Made by a program: the position numbers and the translations under genes
Shown here: positions 18,069 to 26,881 of the stretch, piece by piece
How the letters are laid out: every line of letters starts with the position of its first letter
Numbering within the stretch: the first letter of the stretch is position 1
Notes under the pieces: generated by a model
Seen by the model: the letters and a program-made list of their open reading frames with translations, nothing else
Database searches by the model: none
What the model was told of the DNA's origin: nothing
Origin: an uncultured beta proteobacterium
Lineage (GTDB): Bacteria > Pseudomonadota > Gammaproteobacteria > Burkholderiales > Burkholderiaceae_C
Direction: 5' to 3'
DNA length: 62,009 nucleotides
Assembly (NCBI GenBank): GCA_903909815.1
Contig: CAIVXG010000186.1
Span: forward strand, 1 to 62,009

Positions 18069-19027
18069 TTGGAGCCTCCCAGGTGGGCGCGGGGGTTGAA
18101 GTCTTGGTACTGTGCTGCCAGGCTGCGGTGGGCCGCTTGTTCGGCCTCAGAGGTGGCAGCAGGCAAGGCGATTTGCAACACAAAGTAGAAGTCACCGGGC
18201 GTGGCAGCCGGCAGACCGCGCCCCTTGAGGCGCAGTTTTCGCCCCGCCGTGGAATTGGCGGGAATGGTCAAAGCCACCGTGCCCGTGGGTGTGGGCACTT
18301 CGATCTCGGCGCCCAGGGTGGCCTCCCAGGGCGCCACCGGCAGATCCAGATAGACGTCGTGCCGCTCCACCCGGTAATGTGCATGGGGTCTGAATTCGAT
18401 TTCAAGGTACAGATCTCCCGGCGGGCCTTCGCCCATGCCGGCGCCGCCTTGAGCGGCCAGTCGGATCTGTTGCCCGGCGCGCACGCCGCGCGGTAGCTTG
18501 AAGCTCACACTGTGCTCGCGCACGCCGAGCCGGCCCTGGGCATCGAGCTGGGGCACGCGCAGCGTGATCTCCTTTTGTGCTCCCTCGTAAGCGTCCTCCA
18601 GTTCGATCTGAATTTTGGCGTGATGGTCCTCGCCACGGGCGTGCAATGGCTGCGAGCGGCGACTGCGCGGGCGCGCTGCGCCGTGTTCGCGCCCGAACAG
18701 CGACTCGAAGAAATCGCTGAACTGGGCCGCTTCAGCCGCGCTGAAGTCACCGCCCGCGTGCTCGGCGCGCGTGTCCCAGTCAGGCGGCGGCTGAAAGTCC
18801 TGTCCCGACTTCCAGTTGGCTCCCAACTGATCGTAAGCGGCGCGCTTTTCCGAATCTTTCAGCACCGCGTAGGCCTCGCCCAGTTCCTTGAATCGGACCT
18901 CGGCGTCCTTGGCCTTGTTCACGTCCGGATGGTGCTTGCGCGCAAGCTGCCGGTAGGCGCGCTTGATCTGGTCGGGTGTGGCGTCGCGTGCGACACCCAT
19001 GACCTCGTAGTAATCCTTGAACTGCAT
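18065..19027 (-). CDS. cbpA: Curved DNA-binding protein CbpA, class II DnaJ co-chaperone
   Basis: A 320-residue J-protein with a J-domain at residues 1-70 (HPD at 33-35), a linker, and two beta-barrel substrate domains ending in LPAATPGDFYFVLQIALP. It lacks the zinc-finger of DnaJ, which places it with CbpA. It works with DnaK and can bind curved DNA. The ATG at 19027 starts the canonical FKDYYEVMGV and follows GGGGGA; the frame upstream to 19075 adds unrelated residues. It overlaps cbpM by 4 bases. Confidence 0.92.
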   Translation of the reverse strand: MQFKDYYEVMGVARDATPDQIKRAYRQLARKHHPDVNKAKDAEVRFKELGEAYAVLKDSEKRAAYDQLGANWKSGQDFQPPPDWDTRAEHAGGDFSAAEAAQFSDFFESLFGREHGAARPRSRRSQPLHARGEDHHAKIQIELEDAYEGAQKEITLRVPQLDAQGRLGVREHSVSFKLPRGVRAGQQIRLAAQGGAGMGEGPPGDLYLEIEFRPHAHYRVERHDVYLDLPVAPWEATLGAEIEVPTPTGTVALTIPANSTAGRKLRLKGRGLPAATPGDFYFVLQIALPAATSEAEQAAHRSLAAQYQDFNPRAHLGGSK

Positions 19028-19155
19028 AAATCCCCCGTTCACTACCGGCCTTGCCGCCAATTCTGGCTCGGGCACGCTGTCGTTGCGGCGGTTTCAGTGC
19101 CGATCAGCGAAATTTACGCTTTTCTGCTTTCGTCATGCTGCGCCAGATCAGCAAA

Positions 19156-19956
19156 TCACACGAGGGACTGGATCGCGGCGTCGATCGCAGCGGCCGTTTG
19201 CAGTGGTTGCTCCATCGGAAACAAATGCGAACCGGGCAGCAGGGTGATGCGCTTGCCCGCCACTTGGCGGGTCTTGGTCATGCCCACCTGTTTCATCTCG
19301 ACCGATTCCGTGCCACCGATGAAGGCCGCCGGGCAGCCCAGCGGATGCCTGCGTAGCATGCGGTCCAGGTTGTGCGGCAGCGTGTTGTAGATCGCGGTTT
19401 CCACGGCGCGGTCAAAGCTCAGGCTGCGTTGCCCGCCCTCGTCATGTGTTCCGTGCGCGACGTAGTCCCGCAGCACCTGCGGATCCCATTGGGCGAAGAC
19501 CTTTTTGCGCTGGAAATGCGCCAGCGCTTCGGCCTCGTTGGCCCAATGCCGGCGACGCTTCTGACTCACCGCGCCGGGGGTGAAAGAGCCCACCAGTCCG
19601 CTGTGTTTGGCCAGCGCCAGCATCTGGGCGCGCCAGCCTCCCAGCACCGGTGCGTCGAGCAGCACCAATCCGCGCGCCAGTTCCGGGCGCCGTGCGGCCA
19701 GCATCAGGCTGATGAATCCGCCCAGCGAATGCCCCACCAGATACGCCGGCGTACCGTGGGCCGCGACCTCGACCTGAACGAACTCCGCCAGCTGCTGCAC
19801 TAGGTGCGGCCAGTTGCTGGTGACCGCAAAGCGCGGGTCGTGCCCGAGTTTCTCGATCGCTCGCACCGTATAGCCGCGCGCACGCAGGCTGCGAAACAGC
19901 ACGCCGTAGGTGCTTGCGGGAAAGCTGTTGGCGTGGGAAAAAACAATCAGAGGCAT
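19156..19956 (-). CDS. Alpha/beta-fold hydrolase
   Basis: A 266-residue hydrolase with the nucleophile elbow GHSLGG (75-80, S77) and an N-terminal FSHANSFPASTY stretch in place of the usual HG oxyanion motif. An acidic residue in the GG-TESVEMK region is not clear, but LLPGSHLFPMEQP near the end supplies the histidine. It has no signal peptide, so it is cytoplasmic; the substrate is unknown. It follows the Anbu peptidase gene on the same strand after 45 bases, which could mean co-transcription. Confidence 0.82.
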   Translation of the reverse strand: MPLIVFSHANSFPASTYGVLFRSLRARGYTVRAIEKLGHDPRFAVTSNWPHLVQQLAEFVQVEVAAHGTPAYLVGHSLGGFISLMLAARRPELARGLVLLDAPVLGGWRAQMLALAKHSGLVGSFTPGAVSQKRRRHWANEAEALAHFQRKKVFAQWDPQVLRDYVAHGTHDEGGQRSLSFDRAVETAIYNTLPHNLDRMLRRHPLGCPAAFIGGTESVEMKQVGMTKTRQVAGKRITLLPGSHLFPMEQPLQTAAAIDAAIQSLV

Positions 19957-20001
19957 TCGACTCTCAGTTGAGGAGAATGTGTGGGCCTGTCCGGCAATAT
20001 C

Positions 20002-20829
20002 TCATATTAACTTCTCGTCTGGTGTGGTGATCTTCTTCAACACTTTGCTGCGTCCCGTCGAGGCCTTGAGCGGGATCTCGGTATGGGCGCCGTCCCAGAC
20101 CGGGTCTTCGATGCTGTCAAAAACCTGGCGCAGCTTCACGCCCCAGGTTGCGTGCAGCATGCGAAAGTAGGGGTTGTCCTCGTCGATGCAGACGATCTTG
20201 TCGGTGCGGAACTGATCGGCCTCGTACACCACCAGGTCCAGCGGCAGTCCCACCGAAAGGTTGGATTTGAGCGTGGAGTCCATCGACACCAGCGCGCATT
20301 TGGCCGCTTCGTCCAGCGGCGTATCGGGCGTGATGACGCGGTCCAGCACGGGCTTGCCGTACTTGGATTCGCCCACCTGAAAATACGGCGTTTCGGGCGT
20401 GGCCTCGATGAAGTTGCCGGCCGAATAAACCTGAAACAAGCGCATGCCTTCGCCCTTGATCTGACCGCCGAAGATCAGCGACACGTTGAACTCCACGCCT
20501 GCGGCTTTGAGCGACGCACCGTCGCGTTCGTACACATGGCGGATGGCCGAGCCCAGCACGCGCGCCGCGTCAAACATGCTCTTGGCGTTCCAGATCGTGA
20601 TCGGCTCGGAGTCCGGGTGTTCCTTGAGTTGCTCCACCTGCAGTATTTCACGCACCGATTGCGATACGCTCAGATTGCCGGCCGACAGCAGCACCATGAA
20701 GCGGTCATCGGGTTTTTCGTAGACGATCATCTTGCGAAAGGTGTTGATCTGATCGAGCCCGGCATTGGTGCGCGAGTCGGACAGGAAAACCAGTCCGGCA
20801 TGGAGTTTGATGGCGACGCAGTAGGTCAT
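20002..20829 (-). CDS. Anbu-type proteasome-like peptidase
   Basis: A 275-residue Ntn-hydrolase-fold protein of the bacterial Anbu (proteasome-related) family. After the first Met the sequence TYCVAIKLHAGLVFLSDSRTNAG places the catalytic Thr at position 2, with D18 and K33 where proteasome beta-subunits have theirs. The Met would be removed to free Thr. Anbu proteins form ring-like assemblies and their physiological substrates are not settled. In many bacteria anbu sits with alpha-E, transglutaminase-like and ATP-grasp genes; none of these is adjacent here. An HDOD gene diverges from it over 83 bases. Confidence 0.88.
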   Translation of the reverse strand: MTYCVAIKLHAGLVFLSDSRTNAGLDQINTFRKMIVYEKPDDRFMVLLSAGNLSVSQSVREILQVEQLKEHPDSEPITIWNAKSMFDAARVLGSAIRHVYERDGASLKAAGVEFNVSLIFGGQIKGEGMRLFQVYSAGNFIEATPETPYFQVGESKYGKPVLDRVITPDTPLDEAAKCALVSMDSTLKSNLSVGLPLDLVVYEADQFRTDKIVCIDEDNPYFRMLHATWGVKLRQVFDSIEDPVWDGAHTEIPLKASTGRSKVLKKITTPDEKLI

Positions 20830-20912
20830 AAAAAAGAGGAAAGTTGATGCTCAAATGGTAGCGCAAGCCCCGCGCGCGAATATAGTCAGCCTGGAGAACC
20901 CAAGGAATCTGC

Positions 20913-21782
20913 ATGCGAACAGCCGCCATCGATCATGAACTGGACCAAGCCCGCAGCGAAGGTGCTGTGCGTGACATCACCATTCCGCCGTGCCCTGAGC
21001 TGCTGGGAGAACTGCGCGCCCAAGTGAGTCTGCCCGACCCCGAGCCCGCTGAAATCGCACGCATCGCCAGCAGCGACGTGGCCATGGCTGCGGCGCTGCT
21101 GCGCTGGGTCAACAGCCCGCTTTACACCCGCTCGCGACCCGCACAGACCGTGGCGCAGGCCATTGCCATGCTGGGCGTGCGCCCGGCGGTGAACCTGCTG
21201 ACCGGGTTTTTGACGCGCAACAGCATCCCGGTCCATTCTCCCCTGCTGGAACATTTTTGGGAATCCAGTAACCGCCGTGCCATGGCGATGGCGCACATCG
21301 CGCGCCAGCTCTACTCATTGGACGTCGATCTGGCACATACATTCGGCCTGTTCTGCCACGTCGGCCTGCCCATCATGATGCAGGGGGTGCGCGGCTACTC
21401 GGGCACGCTGACCGAAGCCATGGCGCGCCAGGACCGCAGCTTCACCGAAACCGAGAACCTCGCCCACCGTACGGACCATGCGGTGGTGGGTGCGATCGTG
21501 GCCAGAACCTGGCGTTTCCCCGCCCCCCTTGCCCACGCGGTACGCCTGCACCACGATTTCACAGCGCTCACCGACCAGGGCATTGCGCACGAAGTGCGCA
21601 CGCTGGTGGCGGCCGGCCTGGTGGCCGAAGTGCTGGTGCAGAGCTATGAAGGCCTGGACGAGCTCAAGGAGTGGCGCCTGCACGGCCCGGCGTGCCTGGC
21701 GCAGCTGGAAGTGAATGGGTCGGAACTGGCACATTGGGCCGACGCGCTGCTGCCGGCCTTCGACAGCGCCGCCTTGGCTTAA
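20913..21782 (+). CDS. HDOD domain signalling protein
   Basis: The 289-residue protein consists of one HDOD domain (about 20-215). LPDPEPAEIARIASSDVAMAAALLRWVNSPLY is the typical opening, AIAMLGVRPAVNLLTGF and FWESSNRRAMAMAHIARQL follow, and a degenerate HD position reads LFCHVGLPIM. HDOD proteins lack phosphohydrolase activity and serve as scaffolds in motility, stress or c-di-GMP signalling. The ATG follows AAGGAATCTGC. A TATAGT hexamer about 30 bases upstream may be a -10 element. The reverse-strand mltB remnant begins right at its stop. Confidence 0.87.
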   Translation: MRTAAIDHELDQARSEGAVRDITIPPCPELLGELRAQVSLPDPEPAEIARIASSDVAMAAALLRWVNSPLYTRSRPAQTVAQAIAMLGVRPAVNLLTGFLTRNSIPVHSPLLEHFWESSNRRAMAMAHIARQLYSLDVDLAHTFGLFCHVGLPIMMQGVRGYSGTLTEAMARQDRSFTETENLAHRTDHAVVGAIVARTWRFPAPLAHAVRLHHDFTALTDQGIAHEVRTLVAAGLVAEVLVQSYEGLDELKEWRLHGPACLAQLEVNGSELAHWADALLPAFDSAALA

Positions 21783-22085
21783 GGCGCTCGCGCTGCGGCG
21801 ACGGCGCGACCCAGTTCGATCACCGCCATGTCGTAGTAGCTGCTTTAGTTGAACCGGGTAATGGCAGAGAAGTTTTCGGTGCCCTCCACATTACTCGGTG
21901 GATTGCCGCCGTTGCGCAGCTCGAACATGGCCAGCGGGCCGGGTGAGTGAGCCCACCACCTTCGAGTGTTGCTCCTTTGGCTATAAAACTGGCCAAAATC
22001 AAGGTGGGCAAGATGTCTGGGGCAATCAGGCTGTCCATGTTTTCTGGTCCGGTGTGATGGACACGGGGTAATGCGTGGGCAAACC
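21779..22085 (-). pseudogene. Remnant of a MltB-type lytic transglycosylase (C-terminal part)
   Basis: Read on the reverse strand this stretch aligns with the last about 100 codons of the intact mltB at 23747-24835: SLIAPDILPTLILASFIAKGA matches ALLAPDIVPTFSLASFQANGA, and GPLAMFELRNGG, VEGTENFSAITRFN, SSYYDMAVIELGR match the end. The frame changes between about 21938 and 21970, and a TAA at 21845-21847 replaces the Trp codon of NWSSYY. The first three quarters of the gene are absent: similarity stops about 7 bases from the benE stop codon. It is an old, non-functional copy. Confidence 0.88.
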
Positions 22086-22089
22086 CACT

Positions 22090-23259
22090 TCACGCTTTGC
22101 GCGCAGACAAAGCCCACAGCGCCACGATGCCCACCAGCAGACCCCAAAAAGCAGCCCCCACCCCGGCAATGCTCAGGCCCGAAAGGGTCACCAAAAAAGT
22201 CAGCAAAGCCGCATCACGGTGGCCCTCGTCTTTCATGGCAGTGGACAAACTCGACGCGATGGTGCTAACCAAGGCCAATCCGGCAACGGCCAACACCAGC
22301 GCCTTGGGAAAGGCGGCCAGCAAACTGACAATGGAAGCGCCGGCCAAGCCCAAAAGAATGTAAAAAAGTCCGGCCGCCGCCGAGGCGGTGTAACGCCGTG
22401 CGGGATCGGCATGGGCTTCACGGCCCATACAAATGGCCGCTGTGATGGCGGCCAAATTGAGCGCATACCCGCCAAAAGGGGCCAACAGCAAAGTCACGCA
22501 TCCGGTGGCCCCGATCACGGGCGAAATCGGCGTGTTGTAACCCGCGCCGCGCTGCGCTGCCACACCGGGCAAATTTTGCGATGCCATGGTCACGATGAAA
22601 AGCGGCAAGGCCACACTGGCCATGGCGCCCCAACGCCACTCGGGCGAAACCCACACCGGCGTGGCCCAAGCCCAGACAATCTGGGCCGCATTCAATTGCC
22701 CCTGCAAGGCCGCTACCGCCATGCCGACTGCCAGCACACAAGGCACGGCCCAACGGGGAAAAAACCGGCGACCCAACAGATACGAACCCGCCATGCAGAG
22801 AACCAAAACCGGCGCTTGACCGACCGCCCCCACCGCATCCAAAGCAAAGCGGGCCAAAACCCCCGCCAGCAGGGCACTGGCCAAAGCCAAGGGAATGCGT
22901 GCCATCCACCGCTCAAACAGACCGCTGTAACCCACCCCCATGATGAGCAAAGCACTCACGATGAAGGCCCCCGTCGCCTCGGGCAGCGTCACACCCTGCG
23001 TCACGGCCAACACCGCCGCACCGGGCGTTGACCAGGCCGTCAACACCGGTTGCCGGTACCAAAGGCTCAACACCAAGCTCGTGCCCCCCATGCCCAAACC
23101 CAGCGCCCACATCCAGGAAGCCGTTTGTGCTTCGTTGGCACCCAAGGCCTGTGCGGCTGAAAAAACAATGGCCGCCGAGCTGGTAAACCCCACCAGAACA
23201 GCCACAAAGCCGGCAACGACCGTGGACAGGGACGCATCACTCAGCCATTTTTTCAACAT
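22090..23259 (-). CDS. benE: BenE-family benzoate/H+ symporter
   Basis: A 389-residue inner-membrane protein with about 11-12 hydrophobic helices. Its start ADAS-STVVAGFVAVLVGFTSSAAIVF, the WSTPGAAVLA motif in the third helix and PISPVIGATGCVTLLLAPFGGYALNLAAITAAICMG are BenE signatures (trimmed here to key residues). It should import benzoate or a related aromatic acid with protons. No benzoate catabolic genes are nearby. It sits between an mltB remnant and a small Trp-rich gene, and its coding strand looks richer in T and in TTT/TTG codons than neighbours, which suggests transfer. The ORF has a normal length and no lesion. Confidence 0.9.
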   Translation of the reverse strand: MLKKWLSDASLSTVVAGFVAVLVGFTSSAAIVFSAAQALGANEAQTASWMWALGLGMGGTSLVLSLWYRQPVLTAWSTPGAAVLAVTQGVTLPEATGAFIVSALLIMGVGYSGLFERWMARIPLALASALLAGVLARFALDAVGAVGQAPVLVLCMAGSYLLGRRFFPRWAVPCVLAVGMAVAALQGQLNAAQIVWAWATPVWVSPEWRWGAMASVALPLFIVTMASQNLPGVAAQRGAGYNTPISPVIGATGCVTLLLAPFGGYALNLAAITAAICMGREAHADPARRYTASAAAGLFYILLGLAGASIVSLLAAFPKALVLAVAGLALVSTIASSLSTAMKDEGHRDAALLTFLVTLSGLSIAGVGAAFWGLLVGIVALWALSARKA

Positions 23260-23436
23260 GGGTGTTTTCTCTCAGAAGCCTTGTATTTGGCACGATGGAT
23301 TTTTGTCCACGCACGCCTCACCGACAGACGCAGGGTTCTGTGGCAAAACGGGCATCGATGAAGTATGGCACTGCGCGGTGCGCCGCTTAATTGCGTCCGC
23401 CAAAGCAGCCCCTGAGATCGCCATGGTCAGCCTTGA

Positions 23437-23658
23437 TCAAACCCATCCCTGACGCCAGACATCGTCGTTTTGCAGGTCCCGCCAGGCAATGACCTGCGTG
23501 GCCTTAGAAAACACGGATTCGATTTCCACCAACTCCACCGGATCGGTGGGCACCAGCGGTTGAATCACCCGGCTGACCAAGAAGTGCTTTTGTTTTTTCA
23601 CGGGTGTCACCGCCGTCCATTTGCTTAACAACAGTTTCTTGGGGTTCAGGGGATTCAT
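23437..23658 (-). CDS. Small Trp-rich protein (TIGR02450/DUF2389 family)
   Basis: A 73-residue protein beginning MNPLNPKKLLLSKWTAVTP, then EKHF-like KQKHFLVSRV, VELVEIESVFSKATQVIAWRDL and a WRQGWV end. This is the layout of the TIGR02450 (DUF2389) family of small tryptophan-rich proteins, whose function is unknown. The ATG at 23658 begins at the conserved NPLNPKK; the frame extends to a TTG at 23697 without a ribosome site. It lies upstream of benE on the same strand (177 bases apart). A REP-like palindrome stands behind it at 23698-23726. Confidence 0.82.
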   Translation of the reverse strand: MNPLNPKKLLLSKWTAVTPVKKQKHFLVSRVIQPLVPTDPVELVEIESVFSKATQVIAWRDLQNDDVWRQGWV

Positions 23659-23697
23659 CAGGATTTGGTCGTTGTTTAAGGACTGGGAGGGCTGCAA

Positions 23698-23726
23698 CCA
23701 TCGCTTGCAGGCAAGCTCCTACAAAT
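23698..23726. repeat. REP-like palindrome
   Basis: GCTTGC at 23703-23708 and GCAAGC at 23711-23716 form a tight palindrome followed by TCCTACAAAT. Read on the reverse strand this is TTTGTAGGAGCTTGCCTGC, the shape of the REP elements common in Pseudomonas and some other proteobacteria (GTAGGAGC plus palindrome). It is unlike the TCATTGCGAG elements elsewhere in the window and lies at the edge of the benE segment. Confidence 0.65.
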
Positions 23727-23746
23727 GGCCTTGGTTCTAGGCCAGC

Positions 23747-24835
23747 TCAGCGTTGCCTGGCCGCTTTGATCTCTTGCCCCAACTCGATCACCGCCATGGC
23801 GTAGTAGCTGCTCCAGTTGTAGCGCGTGATGGCGTAGAAATTTTCTGTTCCCGCCACAAAGGTGGGCGCATTGCCGTCCAAGGCGGGGTCGCCATTTTGC
23901 AGCTCGATCAACGCCAGCGGGCCGGTGTGCCGCAGGGCCGCGCCGTCGAGTACGGCGCCATTGGCCTGGAAGCTGGCAAGGCTGAAGGTCGGCACGATGT
24001 CGGGCGCGAGCAGGGCGTCCAGGTTCAGCGTGGCTGGGTCAAGACGCACCGGGTAATAGGTGGGCATGCCGGTTTGCCAATGGAAGCTCTGGAAGTAGTT
24101 GGCTACCGAGCCGATCACGTCGTCCGGGTTGTGGATCAGGTCGATCCTGCCATCGGCGTCGAAATCCACCGCGTAATGGATCCAGCTAGAAGGCATGAAC
24201 TGCGCCAGTCCCATGGCGCCGGCGTAGCTGCCCTTTTGCGTCCTGGGATCGGTGCCGGCGCGCTGGTTCAGCACCAGGAACTGCTCCAGTTCGGACTTGA
24301 AGTAAGCGCTGCGCTCCTGCGCCCGAGGATGAGTTTTTGGGAAGTCAAAGGCGAGCGTGGCAAGTGCATCGAGCACGCGATAGCCTCCTGTTTGCTGGCC
24401 GTAAAAGGTTTCCACGCCGATGATGCCGACGATGATTTCAGCCGGAACGCCGTATTCCTTTTCGGCCCGTTCCAGTGCGACCGCGTGCTCCTGCCAAAAG
24501 CTAACGCCGGCCTGGATGCGCGCCGGCTCCACGAAGCGCTCGCGGTAGGCGCGCCAGTTCTTCGCAACACCGCGCGCAGGCGGCGCAATCAGTCTGACGA
24601 CCGACGGGATGTAACGGGCTTGGCCGATGATTTTGTGCACCCAGCGTCGATTCAGGCCACGACGTTGCGCCATGTCGGCGACCTGGGCCATCACGTCGGC
24701 GCGGCGCGCATAGGCCGGGCCCGCCACCGCGGCGGCAGGGGTTGGGTGCTTCTGCTTGGCGGCGGCGGGGCTGGCACAGCACGCGCAGGCCAGGGCAAGC
24801 GCGAACGCCAGGCGCAGCGCGCAGAGCACAGTCAT
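23747..24835 (-). CDS. mltB: Membrane-bound lytic murein transglycosylase B
   Basis: A 362-residue exported lytic transglycosylase (GH103 family). After a signal sequence with several cysteines (C17, C19, C20, of which one may be lipidated), catalytic E142 lies in GVETFYG (140-146), and SYAGAMGLAQFMPSSW (about 203-218) is the family's peptidoglycan-binding motif. FDADGRIDL and NPDDVIGSVANYF follow. It cuts the MurNAc-GlcNAc bond of the cell wall. The start overlaps the tgpA stop by 4 bases, so the operon is moxR-DUF58-tgpA-mltB. A short GGCCT/AGGCC stem lies just past the stop. A decayed homologue lies at 21779-22085. Confidence 0.9.
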   Translation of the reverse strand: MTVLCALRLAFALALACACCASPAAAKQKHPTPAAAVAGPAYARRADVMAQVADMAQRRGLNRRWVHKIIGQARYIPSVVRLIAPPARGVAKNWRAYRERFVEPARIQAGVSFWQEHAVALERAEKEYGVPAEIIVGIIGVETFYGQQTGGYRVLDALATLAFDFPKTHPRAQERSAYFKSELEQFLVLNQRAGTDPRTQKGSYAGAMGLAQFMPSSWIHYAVDFDADGRIDLIHNPDDVIGSVANYFQSFHWQTGMPTYYPVRLDPATLNLDALLAPDIVPTFSLASFQANGAVLDGAALRHTGPLALIELQNGDPALDGNAPTFVAGTENFYAITRYNWSSYYAMAVIELGQEIKAARQR

Positions 24836-26853
24836 GTGAAGGACCAGGAGAGCTGGCGGAATTCGCGCCGAAGTTGGGCCAGTGCGCGCCGCGCTTGCGC
24901 GCCATCTGTGCGGGCGTAGCGCTGCGCCTCCAGGCGCAGCAGCCAGGCGCGTAGTGGCGCGGTCGCCGGTGCACCAAAACGCTGTTGCGCCAGGACGGCG
25001 ATGCGCCGCGGCGCAGCGCTTGCCGGAATCGCCAGCCCGGCACGCAGCGCTTGTGCGCGCGTGCGCCGCAGCAAGCGCAGCCACGGATCGCTTTGGCGGC
25101 GCTCCCAAAGCGTCCAGGCGGCACCGATCAGGGCCGCGGCCACCAGCAGTTCGGCCAGCACCAGCACCAGGTCTTCCCATCGTGGCGAGTCAAAGCCGAG
25201 GTCCCTAAGTAAGTTGAGTTGGCGGGTTTGGCTGTAGTCAAGCACCCACTGGTTCCAGCCGTTGTTCAATGCCTCCCAGGCCGCGCGCATTCGGACCAAG
25301 GTGTCGGGGCTGACGGGGCCGAAGACGCGGTTGAATGCCGTCGCGACCACACCGGTGGGGGCGTGCAGACGCTCCAAAGTACCGATGCGAGCGGGCGCCA
25401 CCGCTGATGTGGGGTCAACGCGAAGCCAGCCTCGCCCCTCCTGCCAGACTTCGGCCCAGGCGTGGGCATCGCTTTGGCGCACCACCCAGTAGCCGTCCAC
25501 GCGGTTGAGCTCGCCGCCCTGGTAACCGGTGACGACGCGTGCCGGCACACCCATGGCGCGCATCAGGATGACAAAAGACGAGGCGATGTGTTCGCAAAAA
25601 CCCTCCTTGCGATCAAACCAGAATTCGTCAGCGCTCTCGCGCCCGTACACGCCCGGATCGAGCGTGTAGCGGTAGCCGCCATCGTGCAGGCGTAGCATCA
25701 CGGCGTTCGCCAGCGCCGCCGTGTCGGCTTGCGCCAACGCAGGGTCGCGGCGCAACTGCTGGGCCAGCGTCCTGGTGCGCGGGTTCGACCCCGGCGGTAG
25801 ATCCAGGTCCACCTGAAGGCCCAGCACCGGACGCAGTGGCCCGTGCTGAAACCGGGTGTAACTTTGCGCCTTGTAGCGCAGCAAATCGGTGCTGGCTTGC
25901 TGCGTGAACCACTGCAAATCCGACGCCATCTGCACTTCAAAACCGGGCACCGTGGGCGCCTGCGCTGCGGCGTCGAGCAACAGCAACCAGGGCCTGAGCG
26001 TGGGTTGCAAAGTGACCTCGTAGCTGACGGGGCTACCTGTGACCTGAAGGTCTGCGGGTATCAGGAAACGCACAGGAGGGTGCGCTTGCGCCGGTGACCA
26101 GGTGCGACCGTCATACACGGACAACACAGGTCCGCGGAAATAGAGTTCGCGCTGCGCCGGCGGGCTGCCTTCAAAGCGCACCCGAAAAGCGATGCTGTCG
26201 TCCAATGCCAGGTGGCCGATGGAGCCGACTTCCATTTGTGCCGAGAGACCGCTGCGCCCGGTCATGGCGTCACCGGGCAGTCCCCACAGCGGTGCCAACC
26301 GCGGGAACAGCAGGAACAGCACCAACATGATGGGAGCGCCCAGCAAAGCCATTTTCGCGGCTATCTTGGCGGCCAGAGCAAGGGGAGGCTTGCCCACAGG
26401 CATGTGGGCGTTGACCAGGGCCGTCATCAAGCCCAGCAGCCCGAGCAGAATGGCCGCAGCCATGAGCAGCGACTGCGAATTGAAGAAGCTCGTGAGCATG
26501 GTGAAAAAGCCCAGAAAGAACACCACATAGGCATCCCGCTTTGCGCGCAACTCCAGCGTCTTGAGCGCCAACAGCACCACGATCACCGTCACGCCCGCAT
26601 CGCGTCCGAGCAGCGAGCGGTGCGTGACCCAGGTGGCCCCCAAAGTGGCCAGCAGCAGCCCCAACAGCCAGAACTTTCCCGGCAAGGGGCGGTTGTACCA
26701 GGCCAGCGTGCCGCGCCACAGCAGCACCCCCGCCGTGAGCACGCCGCACCACCACGGCAGGTAGCTCAGCTGGGGCGCTACCACCACCGCAATCACTGCC
26801 AGCAGGAACAGCGTGTCGCGGCTGTCACGGGGAAGGGTTGAGAGCTTATTCAT
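24832..26853 (-). CDS. tgpA: TgpA-type membrane transglutaminase (DUF3488 + transglutaminase-like domain)
   Basis: The 673-residue protein has five or six membrane helices in the first 190 residues (DUF3488), a large periplasmic transglutaminase-like domain and a further helix near residue 570 with a cytoplasmic tail. The triad is visible: C420 in KEGFCEHIASSF, H464 in SDAHAWAEVW and D480 in LRVDPTSA. Its relative TgpA of Pseudomonas aeruginosa is needed for viability. Together with the DUF58 and MoxR genes it forms the conserved moxR-DUF58-tgpA set, here followed by a cell-wall hydrolase. The natural substrates are not known. Confidence 0.92.
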   Translation of the reverse strand: MNKLSTLPRDSRDTLFLLAVIAVVVAPQLSYLPWWCGVLTAGVLLWRGTLAWYNRPLPGKFWLLGLLLATLGATWVTHRSLLGRDAGVTVIVVLLALKTLELRAKRDAYVVFFLGFFTMLTSFFNSQSLLMAAAILLGLLGLMTALVNAHMPVGKPPLALAAKIAAKMALLGAPIMLVLFLLFPRLAPLWGLPGDAMTGRSGLSAQMEVGSIGHLALDDSIAFRVRFEGSPPAQRELYFRGPVLSVYDGRTWSPAQAHPPVRFLIPADLQVTGSPVSYEVTLQPTLRPWLLLLDAAAQAPTVPGFEVQMASDLQWFTQQASTDLLRYKAQSYTRFQHGPLRPVLGLQVDLDLPPGSNPRTRTLAQQLRRDPALAQADTAALANAVMLRLHDGGYRYTLDPGVYGRESADEFWFDRKEGFCEHIASSFVILMRAMGVPARVVTGYQGGELNRVDGYWVVRQSDAHAWAEVWQEGRGWLRVDPTSAVAPARIGTLERLHAPTGVVATAFNRVFGPVSPDTLVRMRAAWEALNNGWNQWVLDYSQTRQLNLLRDLGFDSPRWEDLVLVLAELLVAAALIGAAWTLWERRQSDPWLRLLRRTRAQALRAGLAIPASAAPRRIAVLAQQRFGAPATAPLRAWLLRLEAQRYARTDGAQARRALAQLRREFRQLSWSFT

Positions 26854-26881
26854 GGTCGGCGCAAGAGCCGAAAACCCGACT

